From assembly GCA_017468395.1 (NCBI GenBank), contig JAFUIR010000005.1, positions 110,226-174,225 on the forward strand: 64,000 nucleotides of DNA. The letters run 5' to 3'. The notes under the pieces are model-generated. The model searched no databases, had not been told where the DNA came from, and was given only the letters and a program-made list of their open reading frames with translations. A program made the position numbers and the translations under genes. Each line of letters begins with the position of its first letter. The stretch's first letter is position 1. The DNA comes from Lachnospiraceae bacterium. GTDB lineage: Bacteria > Bacillota > Clostridia > Lachnospirales > Lachnospiraceae. This document shows positions 45,002-53,755 of this stretch, piece after piece.

Positions 45002-45036
45002 AAAGGTCTTGATTGGAGAGCCCAATCAAGACCTTT
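45002..45036. terminator. Bidirectional terminator
   Basis: AAAGGTCTTGATTGG (45002-45016), 5-nt loop, CCAATCAAGACCTTT (45022-45036). Serves the chemoreceptor gene and the convergent purC. Confidence 0.9.
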
Positions 45037-45062
45037 GCTTGTTAATAGGATAACAGAAACTA

Positions 45063-45746
45063 TTATCTGTTGTTAATCAATTTTGTAAGTTCAACGGGAT
45101 CAACAATCTGACCGTCTTTGTAAACACGCATGTTACCGGAAGCGATTTCGTCAATCAGGATAACTTCGTCGTTGTTGTAGCCAAACTCGAATTTGATATC
45201 CCACAAATCAAGACCGATGGATTTCAAATCATCTGCAACGATTTTGGTGATTTTCAGAGTCTGTTCTTTCATGCTTTCAAACATAGCAGGTGTCATAATG
45301 CCAAGTGCAGCAAGTCCTTCACCTGTAACAAGAGGATCGCCCAGAGCATCATTTTTGAAAGTACATTCTACATAGCCACCTTCCAAAGGAGTACCATTCT
45401 CGATATACTCACCATATCTGCGGATGAAACTGCCGGTTGCAACCAAGCGGCAGATAACTTCCAAACCATGACCGAATACAGTAGCGGGAAGTACTTCCAT
45501 AGTAGCGTTTTCTACATCAGCACCTACATAGTGAGTTTTGATGCCGGCATCTTTTAACAGTTCAAAATAATGAATGGATGTTATCAGGTTTGCCTTACCG
45601 ATACCTTCGATTGTCAGGCCAACACTGTTTTCGCCGGGATCGAATACGCCGTCTTTTCCGGTGCAGTCATCTTTAAATTTCAGCATAACGTTTCCGTTAT
45701 CAAGGCCGAATACGTCTTTGGTTTTACCTTCATAGATTTTTTTCAT
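45063..45746 (-). CDS. purC: Phosphoribosylaminoimidazole-succinocarboxamide synthase
   Basis: Joins aspartate to CAIR with ATP, step seven of purine synthesis. 227 aa, normal for the short bacterial form. Visible hallmarks: [17 protein letters not shown] (ATP loop), [17 protein letters not shown] and [23 protein letters not shown] 45746 behind AAAGGAGAGC. It is divergent from guaA, another purine gene; no purine riboswitch or PurR box is evident between them. Confidence 0.97.
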   Translation of the reverse strand: MKKIYEGKTKDVFGLDNGNVMLKFKDDCTGKDGVFDPGENSVGLTIEGIGKANLITSIHYFELLKDAGIKTHYVGADVENATMEVLPATVFGHGLEVICRLVATGSFIRRYGEYIENGTPLEGGYVECTFKNDALGDPLVTGEGLAALGIMTPAMFESMKEQTLKITKIVADDLKSIGLDLWDIKFEFGYNNDEVILIDEIASGNMRVYKDGQIVDPVELTKLINNR

Positions 45747-45925
45747 ACTTCGCTCTCCTTTGTTGTAGGTGAATTTTTATAATACCTAACGAAGATACTT
45801 TAGCACACTTTTCGCAGATGTAAAATATTTTTTTGAAAAAAAATAATTTTTTTTTTACAAATTTTTCAAAGAAATTGAGTGTATATTAATGTATATTAAT
45901 GTCGAAAATTTTTTAAAAAAAATAC

Positions 45926-46003
45926 TTTAACTTGAAAATAAATTGTAATATAATGTATCTGTTCTTCTTTACGGAGATTAATTTATCGGTTCGGAGAGAA
46001 CCG
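45926..46003 (+). promoter_or_regulatory. guaA promoter and leader hairpin
   Basis: TTTAAC (45926-45931), a 17-bp spacer and TATAAT (45949-45954). In the leader, CGGTTC (45987-45992), loop GGAGA, GAACCG (45998-46003) form a small hairpin just before the ribosome site. The gap is very rich in A/T runs. Confidence 0.5.
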
Positions 46004-46023
46004 GGATGGAGGAGAAAAAATTT

Positions 46024-47316
46024 ATGAAGCAGGATATGATTGTAATTCTGGACTTAGGTAGTACAGAAAACACAGTGATTGCGAGACAGATTCGTGATAT
46101 GGGCGTTTACAGCGAAATTCATCCCCATGATATCACACCTGATGAGTTGAAGGCACTGAACAATGTAAAAGGTATCATTTTAAATGGTGGTGAAAACAGA
46201 GTAGTGGACGGCGTTCCTGTAGATGTTGATCCTGCGATTTATAATTGCGGATATCCTGTAATGGCAATTGACCATCCTACAGCCCAATGCGCGGCTCAGT
46301 ATGCTGAGATTCCCGGTGAGGATGTAATCAGGGCATTCGTGTTTGATGAATGTAAAGCAGAGGCTAACTGGAATATGAAGAACTTCATTGAAGATCAGGT
46401 GGAACTGGTCCGCCGTCAGGTTGGTGACAAAAAAGTTCTGTTGGCTCTTTCAGGTGGCGTTGACTCATCCGTAGTAGCGGCGCTTCTTTTGAAAGCCATT
46501 GGCAAACAGTTGGTTTGTGTTCATGTTAATCATGGTCTTATGCGCAAAAATGAATCTGAAAGTGTTGTAGAAGTATTCAGAAATCAGTTGAACGCTAACC
46601 TTATATATGTAGATGCTACAGAAAGATTCCTGACAAAACTGGAAAATGTAGCGGACCCCGAGCAAAAGAGAAAAATCATCGGCGGTGAATTTATCCGCGT
46701 ATTTGAAGAAGAGGCAAGAAAACTGGAAGGTATCGATTTCCTTGGTCAGGGCACTATTTATCCTGATATCATCGAATCCGGTACAAAGACCGCAAAATGC
46801 GTAAAATCTCACCACAACGTAGGCGGTCTTCCTGAGGATCTTCAGTTTGAACTGGTAGAGCCTTTGGCACAGCTTTTCAAAGATGAAGTACGTGCATGTG
46901 GCGTAGAACTTGGTCTTCCCGCAAACATGGTGTATCGTCAGCCCTTCCCCGGTCCGGGACTTGGCGTGCGTTGCCTTGGAGCCATTACCAGAGACCGTTT
47001 GGAAGCTCTTCGTGAGGCAGATGCAATTCTCCGTGAAGAATTTGCAAATGCAGGACTTGATAAGAAGGTATGGCAGTACTTCACTGTAATCCCTGATTTC
47101 AAAGCTGTTGGTGTAAGAGATAATGCCAGAAGTATGGGTTACATGGTAGTGATTCGTGCCGTGAACACCATCGATGCAATGACAGCAACTATCGAAAGAA
47201 TTGATTACGATATCTTAGAGAAAATTGTTGACAGAATTACCACAGAAGTTCCCAGCGTCAACCGCGTATGCTACGAACTTACAAAGAAACCTGTGGCAAC
47301 GATTGAGTTCGAATAG
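46024..47316 (+). CDS. guaA: GMP synthase with a degenerate glutaminase domain
   Basis: 430 aa from ATG 46024 (GGAGGAG upstream; ATG 46006 lies in that site). The ATP pyrophosphatase and dimerisation parts are intact: LLALSGGVDSSVVA (P-loop, about 141), PFPGPGLGVRCLGAITRDR and the C-terminal KPVATIEFE. They turn XMP into GMP. The N-terminal glutaminase domain is only about 115 residues instead of about 190. It keeps MIVILDLGSTENTVIARQIR, but GICYGMQ is replaced by MAIDHPTA, so the nucleophile Cys is gone, and the stretch with the His and Glu of the triad is deleted. It must use free ammonia or a separate glutaminase. Confidence 0.95.
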   Translation: MKQDMIVILDLGSTENTVIARQIRDMGVYSEIHPHDITPDELKALNNVKGIILNGGENRVVDGVPVDVDPAIYNCGYPVMAIDHPTAQCAAQYAEIPGEDVIRAFVFDECKAEANWNMKNFIEDQVELVRRQVGDKKVLLALSGGVDSSVVAALLLKAIGKQLVCVHVNHGLMRKNESESVVEVFRNQLNANLIYVDATERFLTKLENVADPEQKRKIIGGEFIRVFEEEARKLEGIDFLGQGTIYPDIIESGTKTAKCVKSHHNVGGLPEDLQFELVEPLAQLFKDEVRACGVELGLPANMVYRQPFPGPGLGVRCLGAITRDRLEALREADAILREEFANAGLDKKVWQYFTVIPDFKAVGVRDNARSMGYMVVIRAVNTIDAMTATIERIDYDILEKIVDRITTEVPSVNRVCYELTKKPVATIEFE

Positions 47317-47365
47317 GAGAAAAACGCTCGGAAGGCCAGAAAACACTGGATTTTTGGGAGACGTG

Positions 47366-47407
47366 GTTGCAGATTGGTTGCAAAAATGTGTTATCAATTT
47401 GTTATCA
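47366..47407. repeat. 11-bp-spaced direct repeats downstream of guaA
   Basis: GTTGCA at 47366-47371 and 47377-47382; TTATCA at 47391-47396 and 47402-47407. Both pairs have a period of 11 bp. The pattern looks like integrase arm-type sites, at a known integration hotspot (the guaA 3' end). The 517-bp gap from 47317 to 47833 otherwise holds a terminator and one tiny reading frame. Confidence 0.45.
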
Positions 47408-47432
47408 GAATGATTTGAATATGTATATAGGG

Positions 47433-47463
47433 AATGCCGCAGAGGAATCTGCGGCATTTCTTT
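47433..47463 (+). terminator. Terminator of guaA
   Basis: AATGCCGCAGA (47433-47443), loop GGAA, TCTGCGGCATT (47448-47458), then TCTTTT. Confidence 0.9.
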
Positions 47464-47610
47464 TGAAACATATCTAATGTAAAAGTATATGTGAAGCATT
47501 TAGTAGGCAAGTCTACAAACGCGTTTTTATTAAATCCTATTATTGTATAAATTATTAAATTGGCGAGGTTAATAATTTACAGAAAAGGATAAATGTATGT
47601 GTATTATGGA

Positions 47611-47697
47611 TTACCACATACGGTTTGTTGTGTGGAGAAATACCGGTCTGTAAAAGTTAAGTACTTCATCAAAGAATTTGATTATGTTCTGCTTCAT
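47611..47697 (-). CDS. Possible 28-aa peptide
   Basis: ATG 47697 has an excellent AAAGGAGATGAT ribosome site. The product would be KQNIIKFFDEVLNFYRPVF-like, 28 aa, ending TTNRMW. It may be the remnant of a longer gene or a true small protein. Nothing else supports it. Confidence 0.3.
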   Translation of the reverse strand: MKQNIIKFFDEVLNFYRPVFLHTTNRMW

Positions 47698-47833
47698 ATT
47701 TATCATCTCCTTTCGTTTGATCTGAGGTAATCATAATTCAAAATGAGACGTATTACTCGCCAAAATAGATTTAAAAGTAGACAAAAATTGCAAAAGAAAA
47801 AGAAGGATTATGTATGTCCTTCTTTTTGCTTTT

Positions 47834-48688
47834 CTAGTGTTTAATATTGTTTCTGTATTCAGAAGGTGAAATCCCCTTCAATTTTTTGAATGTTCTGCTA
47901 AAATAGAGCGGATTGTCATAGCCCACGATGCTTGCAACTTCCGTAATGTTGTATAGATTACTTTTCAGAAGCGCTTCGGCATTATAGATACGCACGGACA
48001 AAATATACTGTAGTGGTGTGAAGCCGGTATATTGCTTAAAGTTACGAATGAACCAGCTAGTGCTCATATTGTGATTCTTTGCATATTCTTCAATGTTTAT
48101 TTCTTCGTTGTAATGCTCGTTAAAATATAAAGTGGCAGCATCAATATCTTCTGCGATTTGACTGTTGTTCATTCTTGAGCTGATTTGCAAATGTCTATGA
48201 ACCATAATAAAGATTTCACGTAAATGAATTTCCAATATTTCTGTATAATGTTCCTTACACATTTGCAGTTCCTGAATCATCAGGCGAAAGTGATTCTGGT
48301 AATCAAGTCCTTTTCCGCAATAATAGACATGTTTATCTTTCGTAAGTCCATATGAGCGGAGGATGTTTGTAACATCACTGCCGGTAAAATGTACCCAATA
48401 TACTTCAGTCTGATCTTCTCCGTAATATTCGTATTTTTGTGGCTCTTTTGGCCGATAAAGAACCATATGTCCGGCGGTAACAATCTCTTCTTTGCCACCA
48501 AAGTGAAAATGAGCTTTGCCGGAAGCAATGTATAAGAGCTGAAAGTCCAATCTGCCCCTAGGTCGCCAAGTTGGTAATTTTGGACGCGTGAATAAGTGAT
48601 AGGTGCCACAACTGGTAACTATCAAAGGCTGAGACTTGTCCTTTATGTCCATAGTTGTATTGTTTAGGTAGGCGTTATTTGTGTACAT
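47834..48688 (-). CDS. AraC-family regulator of the lactose unit
   Basis: 284 aa. A cupin-like sugar-binding domain at about 25-140 (GKAHFHFGGKEEIVTAGHMV) and the double HTH at about 185-282 (INIEEYAKNHNMSTSWFIRN, ITEVASIVGYDNPLYFSRTF, GISPSEYR). Such proteins usually activate sugar uptake genes in response to the sugar. It is divergent from the symporter gene at 48910 and so likely controls it. ATG 48688 with AAGGAGAT. Confidence 0.92.
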   Translation of the reverse strand: MYTNNAYLNNTTMDIKDKSQPLIVTSCGTYHLFTRPKLPTWRPRGRLDFQLLYIASGKAHFHFGGKEEIVTAGHMVLYRPKEPQKYEYYGEDQTEVYWVHFTGSDVTNILRSYGLTKDKHVYYCGKGLDYQNHFRLMIQELQMCKEHYTEILEIHLREIFIMVHRHLQISSRMNNSQIAEDIDAATLYFNEHYNEEINIEEYAKNHNMSTSWFIRNFKQYTGFTPLQYILSVRIYNAEALLKSNLYNITEVASIVGYDNPLYFSRTFKKLKGISPSEYRNNIKH

Positions 48689-48909
48689 ATATCTCCTTGC
48701 TATGGATAATTCATTTTTTTATGTGGAATATGATGAAATAATCAGCAAAAATGCATCTCGTTTTGTTTATTGTATCATTTTGTGCATGTTTTGTCCAATT
48801 CTTGATATGTATTTTTAATAGTTAGTTTAGTATAATTTAGATAGTTAATAAAGAAACAATTTGCAACGGCGAGGTTACAAATTTATCAAAGAGAAAGGGA
48901 GATTTTATT

Positions 48910-50277
48910 ATGGAGCAGAAAAAGTATTTAAAAATGCGAAATATCGTCGGATACGGAACAGGTGATATTGCAGGTAACGTAGTTTATGCGTTTTTATCAT
49001 CATTCGTGATGATTTATCTGACAAACACAGTAGGATTGAATGCCGGTATTGTAGGAACATTGATTGCGGTATCAAAATTGTTTGATGGAATCACAGACGT
49101 GTTCTTTGGTTCTATGATTGACAAGACTAAGTCTAAAATGGGTAAAGCAAGGCCTTGGATGTTTTGGGGATTCTTCGGATGTGCAATCACATTGTTTGGA
49201 GTATTTGCAATACCGACTAACATGGGGCAGATAGCACAGTATGCATGGTTCTTCATTGCATATACATTATTGAACGCCGTATTTTACACAGCAAACAATA
49301 TTGCTTATTCAGCACTTACAGCACTTGTAACAAAGAACAGCAAAGAACGAGTACAGATGGGCTCTTTCAGATTCATCTTTGCATTCAGTACAAGTTTGCT
49401 TATTCAGACAATCACAGTTGGCGCAGTAGATGCGTTAGGTGGTGGAGCAGCAGGTTGGAGAAATATAGCAATTATTTACTGTATCTTAGGTGTTATTACA
49501 AATACACTTGCAGTATTCTCTGTAAAAGAACTTCCGGAGGAGGAACTGGCAGAGGGTGAAACTGTAGAGGAGAAAAAAGATGACAAGCTTACTTTGATTC
49601 AGTCTGCAAAGTTATTGTTCACTAACAAGTACTACTTGATGATTTGTGTCGTATATATTCTTCAACAGTTATATGGAGCAATGATTAACATTGGTATCTA
49701 CTTCATGACATATGTGCTTCTTAACAAAAACCTATTTGGAGCATTCTCTTGGGCAGTAAACATTCCGTTAATTATAGCGTTAGTATTCACTCCTAACTTG
49801 GTATCAAAGTGGAAAGGAATGTACAAGCTTAATAAATATAGTTATATGGTTGCTACAGTAGGACGTTTGCTGGTAGTTGTAGCCGGATACATGGGAAGCG
49901 TTCCTTTGATGTTACTCTTTACTGCGGTTGCAGCTTTAGGACAGGGTCCTTGGCAGGGGGATATGAATGCGGTTATTGCGTCCTGTTCTGAATATACATA
50001 CTTAAAGACTGGAAAAAGAGTAGACGGTACTATGTATTCCTGTACTTCATTAGGTGTAAAAATTGGTGGTGGTCTCGGTACTGCAATCGCAGGTTGGATG
50101 CTTGACCTTAGCGGATTTATTAATGGTGATGCTGCGATACAGCCGGATAGCTGTATTAACATGATGTATTTTATGTATCTCTGGCTTCCTTTCATCCTTG
50201 ATTTATTGATTACAATCATCCTGTCATTTATGAATGTAGAAGAGGCTAATGAAAAATTGAAAGCAGAAAGACAGTAG
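48910..50277 (+). CDS. GPH-family sugar:cation symporter (probable lactose permease)
   Basis: 455 aa with about 12 helices, MFS fold. Family motifs: YGTGDIAGNVVYAFLSSFVM at the start and FDGITDVFFGSMIDKTKSKM (the conserved helix 2-3 loop with Asp), then GKARPWMFWG. GPH proteins bring in melibiose, lactose or other glycosides with Na+ or H+. Its position before lacL/lacM makes lactose the likely substrate. It lacks the C-terminal EIIA-like domain of LacS. The leader has GGCGAGGTTA, also present at 47562. Confidence 0.9.
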   Translation: MEQKKYLKMRNIVGYGTGDIAGNVVYAFLSSFVMIYLTNTVGLNAGIVGTLIAVSKLFDGITDVFFGSMIDKTKSKMGKARPWMFWGFFGCAITLFGVFAIPTNMGQIAQYAWFFIAYTLLNAVFYTANNIAYSALTALVTKNSKERVQMGSFRFIFAFSTSLLIQTITVGAVDALGGGAAGWRNIAIIYCILGVITNTLAVFSVKELPEEELAEGETVEEKKDDKLTLIQSAKLLFTNKYYLMICVVYILQQLYGAMINIGIYFMTYVLLNKNLFGAFSWAVNIPLIIALVFTPNLVSKWKGMYKLNKYSYMVATVGRLLVVVAGYMGSVPLMLLFTAVAALGQGPWQGDMNAVIASCSEYTYLKTGKRVDGTMYSCTSLGVKIGGGLGTAIAGWMLDLSGFINGDAAIQPDSCINMMYFMYLWLPFILDLLITIILSFMNVEEANEKLKAERQ

Positions 50278-50284
50278 CATGATG

Positions 50285-50315
50285 ATAGCCTCTAGAGTAT
50301 AACTTTAGAGGCTAT
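50285..50315 (+). promoter_or_regulatory. Hairpin between symporter and lacL
   Basis: ATAGCCTCTA (50285-50294), 11-nt loop, TAGAGGCTAT (50306-50315). No T run follows, so it is more likely an mRNA-stability or processing element than a terminator. Confidence 0.5.
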
Positions 50316-50335
50316 TATAGAAAGTGAGGAATATT

Positions 50336-52234
50336 ATGCAGGCAAATATTAAATGGTTGGATAACCCGGAAGTATTTCGTGTAAATCAGGCAGATGCACA
50401 TAGTGATCATAATTATTTTATGAATTATGCAGAGTTGGAAAGAGGAAAAAATAAGCTTTTACAATCATTAAATGGTCAATGGGATTTTCAGTTCAGTATC
50501 AATACCATGGAGAGACCCCAAGAGTTCTATCAGGTAGATTATGACAGAAGTAGCTTTGATAAGATTATGGTTCCGGGACATATTGAGTTGGCTGGTTATG
50601 ACCAGATTCGATATATCAATACTTTGTATCCTTGGGAGGGAAAGAAGTACCTTAGAGGTGCACATAGTATAGAAGGTGCCGGAGATGGCGCAGGAATGTT
50701 CAGTGAAGCAGAGTATAATCCGGTAGGTTCTTATGTGAAGACATTTGACCTTGACAGTGAATTAGTTGACAAAAGAATTAGTATATGCTTCGAGGGTGTG
50801 GAAGAGGCAATGTATGTTTGGTTAAATGGAGAGTTTATCGGATATGCAGAAGACAGTTTTACACCATCAGAGTTTGACTTGACGCCTTATATCAAAGAGA
50901 AGAACAATGTGCTTGCAGTACAGGTGCATAAGATGAGCACGGCAGCATTTTTAGAGGATCAGGATTTCTTTCGATTCTTTGGAATCTTTAGAAATGTTAC
51001 ATTAAAAGCAATTCCTGATATTCATGTGCAGGATATGTGGATTCAACCTATTCTGAATAAGGACAATGCAAGTGGCAAAATTATTGTAGATGTAAAGGTT
51101 TCTTCTACAAAGGATTGCGCAAAGAGTGCAAAGTTTGTACTTGCTGATAAGGCTGGAAATAAGCTCTTGTGTGAGAGTATCACACTTGCAGATGTATCCG
51201 GTATTGTGGAAGGTACTCTTACAGTGGACGTGGAAACGGTAATTCCCTGGGACAATCACAGTCCATATCTCTACGATACTTACATTGAATTATATGATGG
51301 TAAGCAGCTTGTAGAGGTAGTTCCATACAAGGTTGGTTTTAGAAGATTAGAGATTATTGATAAGGTAATGTACTTAAATGGTAAGAGACTTGTTCTGGTA
51401 GGTGTAAACAGACATGAATGGAGTGCAAAAACCGGACGAGTGATCGGAATGGAAGAAATGATTTCAGATATGCAGTGTGTTAAGAGGAATAACATTAACG
51501 CGGTGAGAACATGCCACTATCCGGACCAGATCCCTTGGTATTATATGTGTGACGAGGCAGGTGTTTATCTGATGTCAGAAACCAATTTAGAAAGCCATGG
51601 TTCTTTCCAGAAACTTGGTGCTATCGAGCCATCTTGTAATGTACCGGGTTCGATACCACAGTGGAGAGAAGCAGTTATTGACAGGGCAAGAAATAACTTC
51701 GAAACCTTTAAAAACCATACCTCCGTATTATTCTGGTCTTTGGGAAATGAGTCTTATGCGGGTGATGATATCGAAGCTATGAACAAATACTTCAAAGATA
51801 AGAACGATGGAAGGTTAGTTCATTATGAGAGTTCTTATTACAATAGAGCCTATGAGGATACCATTTCAGATTTAGAAAGTCGTATGTATGCAAAGCCGGA
51901 AGATGTTGAAGAGTATTTGAGGAACAGTGCAAAGAAACCATACATCTTATGTGAATTCATGCATGATATGGGTAATTCAATGGGTGGGCTTGGTTCTTAC
52001 ATGAAACTGATTGATAAATACGATATGTATCAGGGTGGATTCATCTGGGATTTCATTGACCAGGCAATCATGGTAAAGGATGAGGTAACAGGCAAGGAAG
52101 TATTAAGATACGGTGGAGATTTTGAAGATAGACCGGCAGATTACGAGTTCTCCGGAAACGGAATTGTATTTGCAGATAGAAGAGAAAAACCAGCAATGCA
52201 GGAAGTGAGGTATTACTATGGATTGTACATCTAA
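50336..52234 (+). CDS. lacL: Beta-galactosidase large subunit (GH2)
   Basis: 632 aa from ATG 50336 (AGTGAGGA upstream). The large chain of the heterodimeric enzyme that splits lactose. Jelly roll (about 35-210), Ig-like domain and TIM barrel. Acid/base Glu in FWSLGNESYAG (about 470); nucleophile Glu in YILCEFMHDMGNSMG (about 540). The last domain of single-chain LacZ is absent, being supplied by LacM. It overlaps lacM by 17 bp. In the usual LacL, TDNDRG-type sites also lie in LacM, as here. Confidence 0.95.
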   Translation: MQANIKWLDNPEVFRVNQADAHSDHNYFMNYAELERGKNKLLQSLNGQWDFQFSINTMERPQEFYQVDYDRSSFDKIMVPGHIELAGYDQIRYINTLYPWEGKKYLRGAHSIEGAGDGAGMFSEAEYNPVGSYVKTFDLDSELVDKRISICFEGVEEAMYVWLNGEFIGYAEDSFTPSEFDLTPYIKEKNNVLAVQVHKMSTAAFLEDQDFFRFFGIFRNVTLKAIPDIHVQDMWIQPILNKDNASGKIIVDVKVSSTKDCAKSAKFVLADKAGNKLLCESITLADVSGIVEGTLTVDVETVIPWDNHSPYLYDTYIELYDGKQLVEVVPYKVGFRRLEIIDKVMYLNGKRLVLVGVNRHEWSAKTGRVIGMEEMISDMQCVKRNNINAVRTCHYPDQIPWYYMCDEAGVYLMSETNLESHGSFQKLGAIEPSCNVPGSIPQWREAVIDRARNNFETFKNHTSVLFWSLGNESYAGDDIEAMNKYFKDKNDGRLVHYESSYYNRAYEDTISDLESRMYAKPEDVEEYLRNSAKKPYILCEFMHDMGNSMGGLGSYMKLIDKYDMYQGGFIWDFIDQAIMVKDEVTGKEVLRYGGDFEDRPADYEFSGNGIVFADRREKPAMQEVRYYYGLYI

Positions 52235-53171
52235 ATTATTAAGAGTAGTATATGGAGATTTCACACTTGGCGTTCATGGAGAAGGTTTTGATTACATTTT
52301 CTCTTATGCACAGGGCGGTCTGGAGTCCCTTGTAAAAAATGGATATGAATGGCTTTACCGTTGTCCAAAACCTACTTTTTGGAGAGCTTTGACAGATAAT
52401 GATAGAGGAAGCAAGTTTCACATTAAGAGTGGAAGCTGGCTTGCAGCAGATGTGTTTATCGACTGCAAAGAGGTAGAAGTAATTACAGATGGCGAGTCAC
52501 AGGGAAAGCCTTGTGCACCGGATAACAATAAGTATGGCGGAGATGTTTTCGCTGAAAATGTGGTTGTAAAATATGTGTATGAGACTATTACTACACCTGC
52601 AACTACTGTAGAGGTGGTTTATAGTGTGGACAACAAAGGTAAGATTACAGTAAATGTTTCTTACAAGGGTGCGCAGGGATTACCGGAACTTCCGGTATTC
52701 GGATTAAGATTTATTATGCCAACATTGGCTGATAAATATATGTATGAAGGACTTTCCGGTGAAACTTACCCGGATCGTATGGCAGGAGCTGTAAAAGGGG
52801 TGTATGAGATAAATAACTTAAGTCTGACACCATACCTTGTACCGCAGGAGTGTGGTATGAGAATGGATACGGATTGGTTAGAAGTATCAAGACGCACAAG
52901 TCTTAATAACAGCAGAAAAAACAATTCGGATCAGATTTTGAGAATTGAGAAGGATAAAAATACATTTGCATTCTCCTGCCTTCCTTATACAGCAAGCGAG
53001 ATCGAAAATGCAATGCACCATGAGGAACTGCCACCGGCAAGAAGAACAGTGCTTTGTGTGTATGGAGCAGTAAGAGGTGTAGGTGGAATTGACAGTTGGG
53101 GCAGTGATGTTGAAAAAGCATACCATATCAATGCAGAAGAAGATATTCATTTTTCTTTCACAATATGTTAA
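52218..53171 (+). CDS. lacM: Beta-galactosidase small subunit
   Basis: 317 aa, normal for LacM. It equals the C-terminal Bgal_small_N domain of LacZ. FWRALTDNDRGSKF is the family signature, with Trp and Asn near the active site; YSGLSGE-like LSGETYPDR and VPQECGMRMDTDWL also fit. ATG 52218 lies inside the lacL end, giving coupled translation and equal subunits. Confidence 0.95.
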   Translation: MDCTSKLLRVVYGDFTLGVHGEGFDYIFSYAQGGLESLVKNGYEWLYRCPKPTFWRALTDNDRGSKFHIKSGSWLAADVFIDCKEVEVITDGESQGKPCAPDNNKYGGDVFAENVVVKYVYETITTPATTVEVVYSVDNKGKITVNVSYKGAQGLPELPVFGLRFIMPTLADKYMYEGLSGETYPDRMAGAVKGVYEINNLSLTPYLVPQECGMRMDTDWLEVSRRTSLNNSRKNNSDQILRIEKDKNTFAFSCLPYTASEIENAMHHEELPPARRTVLCVYGAVRGVGGIDSWGSDVEKAYHINAEEDIHFSFTIC

Positions 53172-53208
53172 GAGACTGTTGGTGTTTTAGAAGAAAGAGG
53201 TTTTTACA

Positions 53209-53637
53209 ATGAATACAGAGATAATGATTGAAAAAATACAGAGTGGAGAATTTGACAGTAAATTGCTGGATGTTTATGTGGATGATAAACTGTTGGATTA
53301 TCAGAAAAGTAGATATGTAGAAGCAATCAGAAGGTTCGAAAAAATATATGAACCGGGCGAAGCAAAGATTTTTAGTGCTCCGGGAAGAAGCGAGGTTGGT
53401 GGAAACCACACAGACCACCAATACGGAACTGTATTAGCTGCATCTATAAATCTTGACAGTATTGGGATTGTCAGAGCCACAAATGACAATGTGATTCGCC
53501 TGGTTTCTGATGAGTACGAGGAAATTGTAATTTCACTTGACGATATTTTGCTGAAACAGGAAGAAAAAGAAACTACGACAGCTTTAATTAAAGGTGTTGT
53601 ATCAGGATTTTTGAATAAACCAGATTCTAAAAGATGA
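53209..53637 (+). pseudogene. galK': Galactokinase, N-terminal third only
   Basis: 142 codons of the usual 390-430. The galactokinase signature FSAPGRSEVGGNHTDHQYG is intact at about 56-74, and KETTTALIKGVVSGFL follows. Then the frame ends at PDSKR. The ATP-binding loop (GGGLSSS type) and C-terminal half are gone. A separate frame with a different protein's end follows at once, so this is a deletion scar rather than a simple stop. The ribosome site and spacing after lacM are intact. Confidence 0.88.
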
Positions 53638-53737
53638 GATTGCAAAGGTATTTGTTAAAGTTTTAGAATGTGCCGGTGTATATAAGCATACTGAGGATGG
53701 AATAAGTGAATTCAAGCGATTTATAGCTTCGCTGTAA
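53627..53737 (+). pseudogene. 'galT: Probable C-terminal remnant of galT
   Basis: An open frame without a start: ILKDEIAKVFVKVLECAGVY, then KHTEDGISEFKRFIASL and a stop. It resembles the C-terminus of class II galactose-1-phosphate uridylyltransferase, which follows galK in many Firmicute gal operons. A deletion from within galK into the end of galT would explain both pieces. The assignment rests on a short stretch. Confidence 0.55.
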
Positions 53738-53755
53738 TTATATGGAGTAATTGAA

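Noticed and set aside
45747-46023. Purine riboswitch between purC and guaA
   Set aside because: No three-way-junction core can be found; the gap is A/T runs and a small hairpin.
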